NCBI GenBank assembly: GCA_019648995.1
Contig: BLXT01002861.1
Span: forward strand, 438,199-466,967
Origin: Plakobranchus ocellatus
Lineage: Eukaryota; Mollusca; Gastropoda; Plakobranchidae
Direction: 5' to 3'
Length of the DNA stretch: 28,769 bases
Below the pieces are notes generated by a model. That model had not been told where the DNA came from and searched no databases. It saw only the letters and a list, made by a program, of their open reading frames with translations. Both the position numbers and the translations under genes were made by a program. Of the stretch, positions 13,201 through 27,100 are shown in pieces (the first letter of the stretch is position 1; each line of letters opens with the position of its first letter).

Positions 13201-16200
13201 TGTGATGAACATTTATGCCCGGGAAATAGATAAGATGAGATCTTCTTAAAATAGACAAGTTTTGCCAAATCACCAAACATATCAATATAAACGTGTTTAA
13301 GGCATCAGAATCAACAAAAAAGACTATAACATATTGGGGAAAAAAGAAAAAAAGCAGTTACTTACAAAACATGCAGCATTGGTTTAAGATAGGAGGAAGT
13401 TTTGCCTTTTTTTTTTTGTCTTGAGACCAGTTTAAATGAGTCGAATGCTGCATATGTGATGTTTGAGAAAAAAAATTTGTATTTTTCTCCAGTTTTATTC
13501 ATTTTTAAAAAATTAGATGTGACTCGCACTTGAGAAATTCTTGCCAAAAATACAAAATAGCAAAACAGGCAAAGAAGAACTTATATAAAAACATGAATAG
13601 ATGGGCAGTAGGAGACAGCCTGGATAATACAAACTGCTTGAGAGTATGTTAGCATAGAGATGTGCAGCAATTGTCCAGGTCTTGCCTCAGATCTCATTCT
13701 TTTAAAAGTTTGACAGATTACAAGTTAAGTACAAAGTACTGCAGCGTAAAACTCACACAAAAATTATCTTTGAAATGGAGAAAATTCAACAGTAGCAAAA
13801 GTTTAGGGCGATTTTGTTTATCTGTGCTAGAATTAGTGCATGCTGTAATGACAGATGTCTGAGATAAATTCTTAATCCTGGCAAATTCATTTATCCCAGG
13901 CATGTGAGATCCTATCGAGCCAGCATCCCTGATCTGCTCAACTTTGATGAATACAGAACAAGGAAAAGGATGCCGTAAGTCTGGGATGTCTCTAACTAAC
14001 TCTATTGTTTGCTAATACTCCTGCTTAAGTACATGTTATTGATCTTAATGAATGCAGCTCATGATGATAGTAAAAAATGAGTTTTTTTAGCTCCTTTTGA
14101 AGTGAAATACATTATTGCACACCAAACCTCTGTAAGGTTAGAATGGAGTGAACAGGGACACACAATAGGGAGATGACCAGTCCTGTCTCCAAACTTGGCC
14201 AACAAATTTTATTTGCTCCTCTATGTCCACCTAGCACTAATAAGATAGCAAGCTGTCCTCAGGTTTGGCAAAAGAAAAGTCATCACAAAATGAAAAGGCA
14301 AGCTGCCTCGCAACGCCAAATGCCCACAAGAAGTCAAAGCCGTGCTATTGGCTTGATACACTTCCAGAGTGGGGCTCACTTTACTTTTCACGTTTGGAAG
14401 TGAGAGCTTCTTGTGGAAACATGAGAGTAGAGATCAGAGCATGAAAATTTTGATATGGCTGTGTTTGCAAAAAAATATAGTTATGCAACACATATTCTGC
14501 AATTGTTTATTGACTGTCATGTACCATAAACACAAAGTCAAAATTTTATTATCAGATAGATTTTTATTTTAGTAATGTCATAGTGATAACTATGAATGCT
14601 CTGAACTTTTGACCATCACATAATCAGCTTGTTCAAAGAAAGAGAGAACTTAAACTAAATTTGACTAAAGGGAATAGTTTTGTGTGCCTTATAGCTCTCA
14701 ACGAATTTTTTCCCTATCTTTTCCTCACGTGCATAAATATTAGAATTATGAAAAGCCTATGTGCTCTGATAAAGTTATTTCTATGTCCAACTACTCACTC
14801 AATCATGGTTATAACAACCACTCTCTAAGCGCATCCTGCACTATCTAAATGTCATTGGATTCTGTTTTGTGTATATTGCATATAGTGTCAGCGAGGATGA
14901 GCGTGAATGGGTACGCTCCATCTGGAACAAGTGGTTTGACGAGGTTTTCCCTCCTACACCGGAAGTGTCTGAGGATGAAGATGAGGAGGTTGAGGAAGCC
15001 ACACATGAGGCTGTTGAGAAAAAAGAGGAGAAAAAGAAGTAAGAAGAAATATTGATGTGAGTTTGTTTAAAATTCTGGTAGTTGCAATTGTGTATGAAAG
15101 TTAACTGTGCTAAACAGCATATTTAAATCAACTGTTAGGTAAAAAAAAAACATGATCCAGCCTGGAAACTCATTGTTATAAAAAACCCTTTCTTACCAGA
15201 CATTTATTAGACATTTATTAGTTACCACCCAGTCAAAAAGTAAATCATTCAGTCTGAAAATTTCCTTCCAAAACTAAATGTGACAATGATATTTCAAAGA
15301 AAATCTCTAAAGACTGAAGAGAGCCATCTGAATACTTATGTATCCTGTGTAATGTGGGACTGATTGCCATTGCTGTTTGCAGAGTTACTTACATAAAATG
15401 TCTCTGGATTTCTAACAGAACAAGAAAAAGAAGAAATCACTGCAAAAGAAAATGTTAATTAGTTTTAATGAGGTAAACAAAAAAAGAAATGGGACAATAT
15501 TGATGAGTAACACTACAGCGACAAAATCCGTTCATTTCTATCACAGCTAAAAGAAACATCTCATGTAAAATTTCATCTAAATGATTTTCTTATTCTGAGA
15601 TTTTTACCTACTTATAATTCTTAATTTTAAATTATAATTCTTACTCAATCATAGGAAAAAGGATCCTATTTCTGACATCCTGTCACAAGATGTGGAAGAG
15701 ATCGATCCCATCGTGGACACACCAGAAAATGCCCAGATATATCAGGTTATCATCTTATATTTCAAACTTGCCACGTTTCTTAAAATGTTATATTTTCATA
15801 CTTGTTTCTGTGTCATCATGTGTATGGTGTCCAGGGTTAGAAATATGTTTTATATTGTTGCTTGATAATTAGTCACGCTTTACAGAACTTGATACTATTT
15901 AAAATTTCTCTGGACTTTTAAGACTTGCTAAATGGAATTTGCAATTTAAGTAGAAATGAATAAACATATTTGTCTTTTTCAGATTCTGTGTGAAGAAATT
16001 GAGAAACTATCTGGTGAGATAGAGAAGATGTACAATCCATCCGCCTTCCATTTTTGCAGAAGAGGCGCCCTCTACAGAAAAGTAGGTTCAATTTTGTATG
16101 GAGAGAGATTAATAAAAACCATGTTAGGCTATGTACAAAGTAAGGCTCCTGTTTTTTGAAAGATTAATAAACCTGGCACAGTAAGGTCAGCAAACTAAAT

Positions 16201-18839
16201 TTTTGTTCTTTAAGTGCCAGATATCAAAACAGGAATTACATTTTGTCCTGCAATAATTTGATTGGATATTATTGAGGGTCTTACATTATCCATTTCGTTC
16301 TTGCACTTGCACCTCATCCATTCAGACACAAAAAAAAAAAAAGAAGCTGGGCTTTATTTCCATCTCTGATCTTCTATATTCCCACTAAGATCATGAAAGT
16401 AAATCAACTAAGCCTGTATGGTTTCATCAAGATGCAGCTGTAGGGATAAAAATAGAAACAGAATAAAATGTTTACAACTTTCTCATAGGTGATGTAAACA
16501 GTAATACAGTAATCAATAAATGTCAACAAATGTCATGACATGGTACCAAATCAAAAGCAAACGGGGTTTATAGGTTATGAAAAACAATTAGAATTACTGC
16601 AGGTAATAAATTTGATTCCTATCTCATACACAGCACATTCTTTGTAAAAAAAATTGCTAAGATCAAATTGGAAATACAAAAATTTCCTCACTTTTATTTT
16701 CTAGAGCGCAAAAAAGTTTAAACTATTTATGCTTGCAATTTCATGTAGAATGATTTGATACCCACAGAGAGAAACATTGTTTCAATGTTGATTAACTACT
16801 AGGGAATTTAGGAGCTTTTGTTCTTCTTATTTCCAGATTGGTCAACTTAGGAAAGCAGAGAATGATTTAGACAGGTGAGGTGACCATTTATGATTGGTGT
16901 TATTGCTGGTATTTTTGTGCAATTCTTGGAAATAGTCTTTTTTTTTTTTTTTTTACCTATTATGATTTTGTCTCTCAAAAAAAAAAAAAAAAAAAAAGAT
17001 ACTATTCAGAGTGGGCAAAAATCATAAATTTAAAAAGAAAGGAGTGTTACTAATATCATATATCCTATTAAAATCATTGCATCTCCCAGAATTTAACTAA
17101 TGATTTTGCACTCCTGTCATGTTCGATGGAATTAAACAGAGGGGAAAAAATGAATATGTAACAAGAAACCTGGTTGATTTAGTTTCTGCTTTTCATTGAT
17201 GCCAGTGGGAATTGTTTCTTTTGATTATTAATGAAATAGCAGGTTTTATGAAAAACAACATACAATACCATACATAACATCCCATAACAAAAATTGTTTC
17301 ATAACTTCATGCTCAGCGCAAATAAGTTGTAAAAAAAAGTAGACCAAAAATCATCTCCATTGTTCATCCTTTCTTTTCTATCTTTTTCTCTGTCACAAGT
17401 CCTTAACATAGATCCATATAGATCCTTCTTATTAGCAAGTTGATGCAAACTGACAAAATTGCCTCAATAATTTGAACTACCCTCACTTCTTTCATTGCTT
17501 TTATCCCAGAGCCATCTCTATGGAGCCAGGCCTGCTTGATGCCTACTGGCACCGACATCTGCTTTACATCTTGCAGGATCGCAAGAGTGCTGCTCTGGAA
17601 GATCTAAACTTCATCATGAAGACTAACAAGAATCATTCTGGAGCATACAGATCCATGTAGAAAAATTTTCTTTACGTTTCTTTTTAAGCAAAAATATGGG
17701 TTAAACGTAGAAGATGCATTTTATTAATATAATGTGAACAATGGTCATTTTGATCCTTGGAAAAATATGCCATGGTGGCATTAAAAAATTTGTTCACAGC
17801 AATTTTATAATGTATTAGGTGCAGTGATCACAGTACCACAGAGTCTTACGTCACATCAGTGAAAGAAGAATGTTGAACAGATGAATTATATGGTAATAAG
17901 TGAATCCTGTGATTTCTATTCAAAGGGGGAATCATCTTTAGTTAGCAAAATGGATGTGAGCCCTTTAACTTGCGATTCAAACATTTCTACTCTCACTGTG
18001 CACATAGTTTTAAATAATGAATGTGACAATTAGCTCAGCAACTCCAGCCTTTACTTTGGTTATGAAATGCTATGCATAATTCTCAATTGTCACGACAGGG
18101 CAGAAATCTACAAGCGACAGGGCGACATTACAATGGCCATCATCAACTACTCCTCCGCTATCAAATACAACCCCCTTGACCATGAGGCCTATTACCAGCG
18201 GGCACAGCTTTATGAACAGGTACACTAGTCTGCTGGGGATGGTTGAACTTGAGATCACCATGAAATATAGATTGGGCATGTCAACTATCAGTCAGTCACT
18301 GAGCACAGTCGTCCTTGAATTTACTGTTAAATAATGGGCTGGGTATATCAAGGAATCAGTCTCTAAGCACAACATACCAGTCTGGATACAAGTGCATCCA
18401 AACAAGTATAGATTTGAGTTAAAATCAAAGCTTATCAAATACACCATTAGACTGCAACTACCTTTGAGATCTATGTATTTTACGGCTATGTAGGTAAATT
18501 TTTATCTAGTACTGAGATGCAAAAAAAACTTTGTATGATCCAAGTTTGATAACGACCTGATTTCACTGGTTGGAGCCTCAGTTGAAGTTTATTTTGCTGA
18601 ATTTCTATTGCTAAAAAATATCGATTGTTTTCTGTTTGATATGATGCACACATCAGCTTCTCTATTGCTACCACTCTGCTTAAATATGTTCAGGGCACCT
18701 AAAGAAGATACTGCCGCTTAATCCTTATCCTCTTATCTCCCTCCATTTTTTTGCTTTTCAAACTTTTAAGAGGACTGATGCAAACTTGTTCATAAATAAC
18801 CACAAATCAGTCAGAGACAGGGGGAAATAGAGAGAAAGA

Positions 18840-18902
<63 letters not shown>

Positions 18903-18926
18903 AAGTAGAAAAAGGTATATATACTT

Positions 18927-18969
<43 letters not shown>

Positions 18970-21900
18970 TAAAAAAGCACCAATGTTATTGTCATGTTAC
19001 ACCAACAGCTCTTGTCCCATCCTATAGTCTAATGTGAACTTTTCAAATATTTCTTCTTGGCACTCAGTTCATGCACAGAATGTTAGTTTTAAGTGCAATT
19101 TGGGCATGATAACTATCATTATTAGTATTCAATGTTCATTCTCACTTACAATAAAAAAAAAGACCAACCATCAACTTTAACTGATAATGAGAAACTAACT
19201 CACCACAGTTTTACATTCCATAAGGTTTAATTTTAACATCAGGTGTAAATTTGCAGCTATATTATTATATTTACTCATTTTATCAATTGCCTGTGCATTA
19301 CCAGGCCCTAGCCAACATTATTATGTATTTAAGAATGATGTGCTTTAATATTCGTATATCCTTAAACAATCTCATTCAAACTTATATCATTCACATAAAA
19401 TGCTCTCTCATGACTCTTTATGCTTCCTTTTTTCTCTGTCAGAGAGGCGATGTGCTCCTGGCTATGGAAGACTACACCAAAGCCATGAGAATTATGCCCT
19501 CTCGCACGGATGCCATCATGAAACATGGCATGTACTACTTTGAGAATGAGTAAGCTTCATTTTTTGTCTACACACTCAAAACTTTAAATAACTGTTGTAG
19601 CAAAACAAGGCGATCCAATCTCACCCAAATTATTCTTAACAGTCATCGAGCAAGTATTTAAAGAAGCAGATCTAAAATATGGCATCAACATAGAGGGAGA
19701 ATATCTAAGAGATCTGAGATTCGCAGTTGATGTAGCCCTATGTACAGAGAAAAAAGAATAAATGGAGGAACATCCAGAGAGACTAAATAGTGAAAGTAAA
19801 AAAGTCGGTTCTAAAATTCATAAAGGGAAAACAAATTACATGAAAAATGACATAACAGAAAGACCCATAGTAATAGACAACGAGAATATAGAGCTTGTCC
19901 CAAAATAGGCCTACACATATCTGGGTAAGACAACAACAATGAAAAACAGAACCAATGAAGAAATAATAACGAGGATAAGAAAGACATGGTATACATTTGG
20001 AAAATATTGGGAAATCCTCCAAAATACAACTTTATTTATTACACCTTAAAAAAAAATATATGACCAGTGCATCATTCCAACAATGACATATTGGTGTCAA
20101 ACATGGACACTAAACAAGCAACTGTGCACAAACTATAAACAGCGCAAAGAGCCATGGAAAGAAAGATGCTAAACATCAAACTTAAAGATAGAATACCAAC
20201 CATGGAGATAAGAAAAAAGACCCAAATGATTGATGTTGTCCAATACATTCAAAGACAAAAATGGAGGTGGGCAGGACACATTGCTAGAGAAAAAGATAAT
20301 AGATGGACTAAAAGAGGCACAAAGTGGCAACCAAGAAAAGACAGGGATAGAGCAGAAGCAAGATGGATGGAGGACATCAGGAGAGCAGCAGGTCCAAAAT
20401 GGCAGAGGAATGCACAAGATCGGAGGAAATAGAAGACATCTGCAGAGGGCTACATCCTGCAGTGGATGGACAAAGCCTCCAAGTAACCAAGTAACAAGTA
20501 GCAAAACAAAACCAAAAAAAAATTTCCAAAATTTTTCAACTAATTTTTTCTCATTTTGTGTCTATGCAATTTTGCTTTCAACCAGTTTGACGGGGCTTTA
20601 CCCTCTTGGAAATGTCCTGAATTTTTAGGAATTCTTTGCCACAGCTATAATCATCACTATCATTATCAGCAATGATCGTTATCATCTTTATAATTTCGCT
20701 TATCATCATCATAAGCTTTCACAAAGTCTTTTCTATAAAAATGTTTTTTTATCTATAATAATTATTTTTTGTTGTTTTTGTTGTTGCTGTTACTTTTAGT
20801 ATCATCACCATAATAATCATCATCATCAGTTTAGGTGTGTAATATCATTATGTTGTTAAGATTAATGAAAAGTTTAATTTTTATTATTATTGACATTATT
20901 TTGCTCAAATTGCCAAACCTGATGTGTGCTAGCCACTGTTCTTCCTCTTCTTCTTTGTAATGTACAACTATCACTTATTTTTGTCATTCACAGGAATTGG
21001 ACCCATGCAGTGAATGACTTCACAGAACTTCTTCGGGTAGACCCTCTTAACTCCACTGCCTATCTGTACAGAGGTCGGGCATATGCCAAGATGAACAACT
21101 GGGTGCCGGCTGTCCATGACCTCAGCTCAGCCATACACCTGGATCCATATTCCTGGCAGGCTTTCTACCAGCGGGCCTGCATTCTTAGAAAGTTGGTCAC
21201 CTTCTTTCTTTCTTATTAATCAAGGTCATCTTAAAAATGTTCAAGACCTCTTTTAAATGATAAATTTCTGTGAGTCGGATAACGTTGGGTTTGTAGAATT
21301 CTAACATCAGCCCGATTGGCACCAAAAATCTCAGATCATCAAAACAATAAAGAGGTCCTATGACATCCCACAAATGAGTTGATTTTATAGGACATTTTGG
21401 AAAAAAAATCAGGCCTTTTTTTAAAAAATAAAAGTTACAATTTTACACTTTGAATTAAAAAGCAAACTATAGTATTTGTGGTAGACTTGCGAGAGCGACA
21501 GGATCAACTGTGGCTACATTCATGCTTGCTATAAGAAAATCACTCAATCATGACATCAAGGCAATGATCAAACTCTTCTTTCCTGCATCTAATCTCATTA
21601 CTTACTAATTCTTTAATATAAATCTATTATTTATTTGTATTATCTCTTCTATTAAAATCAGAGCACACCCAATGCGTGCCCTTCAGGACTACAGTGTTTC
21701 TCTTCTACTGAACGACTCAGAGGAAAATCTCATGTCCTACCTGCACCGTGGAATTCTTTACAATGCGCTTGGAAAGTGAGTCCTGCTGTGCTCCTTTGTA
21801 TGCAGTTACATTCGTTTATACTGCCTGATGGGGTCATTGTTGCTTGAGATTGTTGTAGGAGTTAGAAGATTTTATACAAGGTCAGAGGGCAGTTCGTCAA

Positions 21901-23930
21901 TATGCAATTCCCAGACATATGTATTGTACAATATTTTAGGGAGAGTGGGCATGAAAATCCCATAACAACCAGGTTAACAAAAATGAATTGTTGAAAGACT
22001 TTGATTGGGGAATGTTATTTTCAGCATTGTTTAAATGTAGTATGGTTTTGAGATTTTGAATAAAAAATTTAATCCTGATAAATACAAAGAAATCCATAGA
22101 CTTTATGTCACAAAACTGCAACAATTTTTTCCCTATGACATAAATTAACAGTCGCTACTTTCTGTCCTTGCATATTCAATTTGAAATCACTAAAAAAAAA
22201 AATGGTTTTAGGGTCCACCTTTAGCTGTTTGGGCTCTTCATCTGCTAATTTGTTATTTGAATTTTGGTTGAATTTGTTACATTTTAAGGTCTGAAGATGC
22301 TATTCCTGATTTTGAAAGCGTTTTGAGGTTAAATAAAGACATTGCGGCAGCTCACGTCAATCTGGGGCTGATCTACATGACTAAACATTCCAATTTTCAC
22401 AGGTAAGTTTTGGTAAAAGAAGAATCGAGGGTTTGTTTAAATATTGAATGTATTTATCATCCTTTTGAAATATTGATTACAAAAGAAGCATAAACATCTA
22501 ATGTAAGTTTTAAGAAAATTTGTAATGAGGCAAGCTCTTATTTTATCTTAAGGCAGATGAGAGTAAGGGTAGCTTATTGTGAGCGCATAGGGACTTTTAA
22601 CATTAACTTCTTGTAAAAGTCCTCTTTTTTCCCCTCAATCTTTTACTGTTTTTACAAAAAAAGCTTAAAAAAGGATATTATTATACCACAAAATCTTGGT
22701 TGAGAATTTCTACTTGCAAGTATTTGAAAAAGGAAGTCAGAGACAGTAAAAACTTTTAATTGATCAGATTTAACCATATAAGAATGGTGGCTTCTTGAGT
22801 TATAATTTCAAGCATTATCAAGGAATATGATACGAAAGAAAATTATGAGGGTAGTTTTCATATGTAATTAAATGCAAAGGTGCACCTCTGTAAAGCAATT
22901 TTATATGAATGTGTGCATGTGATTTCTGTTTTCGTTTGTTTGTTGGTTTTTTTTTTTAATTAAAAAACAAGGCAATGTATTTTAGTCCATAAACATTATT
23001 TGTCAAATTGTCATAAATTTTGAATTGATTGTCAGATCCCATCGTAATTTTAATTATTCAGAACATTTATTATGTATTTATAATAATATAATTTACATAT
23101 ATATTTATATATATACGTATATGCTAAAAAATTAAGTGACTGCAGTGCATGTTGAGGAGCAGTGGCTCATCTGGTCGGCCAGTAGACTATCATATGAGAA
23201 AATGAGAAATCTGAGGTTTGTATCTCACTTTGGGCCAAGACAATTTTTCATTGCTCCCCTCTGTCCACCTAGCACTAAATAGATAGCTAGGTCTCCTGAG
23301 CCCTGATAAACCTAAAAGCAATGAGGAAAGCAGTGGCAAACTACATAAATTGCCACATGCCAATAACAGACAGGACCCTCCTCCTGATTTGCCGATGCTT
23401 AAGTGTGGTACTCATTTTAGTTTTTACACTGTATTTTGATGATAGATGTTACAAGTGTGTTGACATCTTTCCAAAGATGTTTTATTTTGAGTTATTCAAA
23501 GTTTAAAATTTTAAGTGCCTCAATTGATGTTTCTCTAACCCTGTATGCCATATGTATATCTCCATACCACTCAGAGCTATCAAAAAGTTTTCCTCTGCTG
23601 TGAAAGTGGACCCCACATATGTACGAGCTTATGTTTGCAGAGCTGAAGCTTACCACAAGATCCATGATGTGAGTCCAGCTTTCACAATTTCTTCTTACTA
23701 TGTGAATCATTTTAAAAAAATCTTATTTATATATATGTCAATTGTAATAAGGACAGAAAAATCTTATTTATATATATGTCGATTGTAATAAGGACAGAAA
23801 AATGACTTACACACAAAATAGAACTGTAGACAAAAAAATTCAAAAGAGAGGGAGATTCTGATAGAGAGAGACTGCAAAAAACAAGATAGACTGACAGGCA
23901 AAGGCAAAACGAGAGATAAAAAAGGGGAAA

Positions 23931-23989
<59 letters not shown>

Positions 23990-24031
23990 AGAGATAGATA
24001 AACACACACACACACATGAATACACATAAAG

Positions 24032-24107
<76 letters not shown>

Positions 24108-27100
24108 CTGATCAGATATGAAAGGAGTTGAATTGAGAATATTGGAACCGCATGTCTATTGAATGTTTAAAAAAATAAAGAAAGAAATAGGAGAGGAAAA
24201 TAAAATTATAAGATGTGTTGAAAGGAATGGAGAAAAAAATGCACTTAAATTTTTAAAGGTTCTCAAAAGCCAATATGTTTAAACCTGTTTCATCTTTGAC
24301 CTCAGGTTAAGAATGCCCTCAAGGATTTCACAAGAGCCATTCACCTTAGACCTGACATGCATCATTTTTACATGCACAGAGTGAGTCAGTTTCCATGCTT
24401 ATACATAAGCCATGTATTGCCAAAGATATTCTGGTTTTTACAAAGAAAAAGAAAATAAATTTATGACAAAGGAATCCTATAACTACATCTTTCACAGATT
24501 GAAAGTAAAATTGTCTGCACAGAACAACAACAACAAAAAAGTTTTTAAGTAAAAGATTTGCAGAAAGGTTGCCTTGAAAAGGTCAAACAGTCATGTGTGT
24601 AAATTTTGTAACCAACGTGAAAATTGTTTTCCTATCTGAAACAGATATGGGTTTTCAGGATTCGCATTACTTTGATTGCCCTGCTCTTTCAGGGCTAAAA
24701 AAGGCAAAAGAGACAGAGTTGAACATGGAAAAGTACTGCAAACTGTGTGACATACACAAAAAAAAAAATCAGGATAATATAACCTTCTGAAGTGCATAAG
24801 AGCAGAGAAATGGTTGGCAAAACATTTGAGAAGAGGTTTAAAATTGTCTTACAATTTCTTAATCAAGCTATGAATTGTTTTAAATGAGTATACCCTGTAT
24901 TTCGATACCAGGGTCAGCTTGTACTGGAGTTGGGTAACCTTGACTTGGCTGGCTTCTGTGTGAGGCATGCAGCAGAGCTTGGAGCTACCTCCCCTTCTAG
25001 CAGTACGTTTGGCGGGTCACCAACTCAACAGGCTGTCGTTCAATCTTTCCTCAAGAACTATGAGAAGGCAAGCTTCCTTTACATATGAAAGAGTTTATGT
25101 CAGACAATTTAAATGGTTTGTAGGACAGAAAACAAAATAGGTCGACAAATTATTGACATGGGAAGAATCTTTATGATTTTTTATATAAGCTTTTGTTAGA
25201 AATCATGAAATTTACTTTCTTTTCTTCATGAAAATTTGCAGTAGACCTTGCTATTCTTTTCTGTCTGGATTCCAAAAATGGCAAGTATCACAATATTTCT
25301 TAATCTCCTGGTATCTACTTCTTTACACGTTACATATTCAAATAAAAATTTAACACATTAGATAAATTCTATTAGATCTTTTGCCACTATTTAATCTGAA
25401 TTTATTTTGTATTAGTTATTATTTTTGCATTCCAACATTTTAAGCTATCACTTGATGCTTTGTTCAGTTTCTCTTTTTAAGACTTCAGTTGGTCTAGACT
25501 TTTTTGTTATTTTTCACATGTGAAAAAATTAATTTTCTTTTTTTTTAAAACTCAGGCTGTAGATGCTCTGCAACAGGCCTCAAGAGAGAAACCTATTGCT
25601 CCGTATTTTATGATGCTCGGCAAAACACACATGAAAGCTAAGCAGTTCACCGAGGCTGTGCAAAGTTTCAAGCAAGCCCTGGATAAAATGGTTGGTAACA
25701 ATAGCTTGGATACAAAGTCATTTGCAGAAAGGGTTTCTGGTGAATTTGGAGTTGGCTATTTTTAAGAATACAATTAACATTTACTTCATGTCTATTGAAA
25801 AATGATAAGGACTCCTCAACTCTTTTTATTATGGTATGCTTATTGCTTGTATGCACATCCAATCCATCATATAATTGATTGAGATATGATAATACATCTA
25901 TGTTTCTTTTTATTGTTTTGACAGCAGTACTTTTATTTTCTGGGCTTTTTCATTCTAGGCTATTGATGATCGTTCAGAAATGCATCCGCAGTTGTCACCA
26001 AATGCTTAATTAGGTTTTCTCTACTTATCAAATGAACTACAATTTACCTTCTGATAGCTTTGGTATTTCTGTAATCAACCACACATTATAATCTTGTTTT
26101 AACCCAAAAAGTATCGCAATACAATAAAACTATGTGCATTTAATTTAGATGTGACATATTTAATCAATTTTTTTTTTACACCACAAAACCTCGGAGAATT
26201 CAGGAATATCTGACGATCTAATCAGCCTTTCACACTTCTTGGGTCAAATGATTTTATCTTTTTTTCATCGTATTTTCCCCTTCCTTGTCATCCTATTTTG
26301 CTGTAGTATCCCTGGCGCAAGCGTGACCCTTGGCCTCCTGAGGCGGCCGATGCCCACTACCTGTGTGGCTTGTGCCACATGGAGCTGCGCAACTATAGTG
26401 AGGCACTCACAGAATTTAACCAGGCCATCAAGCTGAGACCAAACTTTGCTGATGTAAGTTGCTTTGCTTATTGCTTAATTCTTTGATGCCTTCTTCTACT
26501 GGTTTACTGGTGATAGAAAAATGGGCCAATGTTGATTAGTCTCACTAAGGACAGGCTATGAACAGTTAATAACTTCAAATGTCTAACGTGTTTTTTTTAA
26601 TTGTTAATAATTGTTTATCTAAATGTCTTGATTTCTCAGGACAAAATGGATTTAAAGGATTTACATCTCTATCCCTCATTTTCTAAGGAGCAAACATTGA
26701 AAAATTATTAATATTGTATAAATATTTACTAAAGGTTTAAAGTAAAGACATGGTCAAATATCTATTTCTATGCAAAAGAAAAAAAGTAGAGGGTTTACAT
26801 GTCAATATATTTGTATGCAAACTATAAATGGGAGTAAAAGATTGTTCATCTCTGTGTTAACCAGATAAACTTTTATTTCAAATTCATTGTTTATTACAAT
26901 AACAATTTCAACAATTGCAGAATCCCGTTCATCCCTCTTTTTTTATTTCTTTTTCTTTTTGTTCATGTTATTCAAGCAATCTTGCCCTTTCATTTCTAAG
27001 GCAAACTTGTCTCATATTTGCTGTTGGAAAGAAAGTAGAGGGGAAATAATGATATCAATCTATTCATTGAGTTCATTATAGAGAGAAGAAAAAGTCATTA

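Larger units (their letters stand above)
15039..17509. other. Introns 14-17
   Basis: Introns of 616, 237, 755 and 635 nt. Intron 17 holds a run of 17 T (16938-16954) followed 22 nt later by 22 A (16977-16998), which could pair. Intron 15 (237 nt) is the shortest in the gene. No mobile element recognised. Confidence 0.65.

Noticed and set aside
14173..14403. Plus-strand open frame of 76 codons in intron 13
   Set aside because: It coincides with the old SINE copy; there is no splice support or domain.
19783..20029. Two minus-strand open frames in intron 20
   Set aside because: They lie antisense to the LINE reverse-transcriptase remnant, which explains the sequence better.
20154..20432. A 92-codon plus-strand ORF as a separate small gene
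   Set aside because: Its content (ERKML, KWRWAGHIAR, AQDRRK) is the C-terminal end of a non-LTR reverse transcriptase; it belongs to the dead LINE.
23764..24027. Minus-strand open frames made of Ser-Leu repeats
   Set aside because: They are translations of the GA microsatellite and have no independent support.
25005..25012. GT donor AGCA|GTACGT inside exon 26
   Set aside because: It would exit in phase 1 and exon 27 needs phase 0; it would also remove the helix that completes TPR 12.
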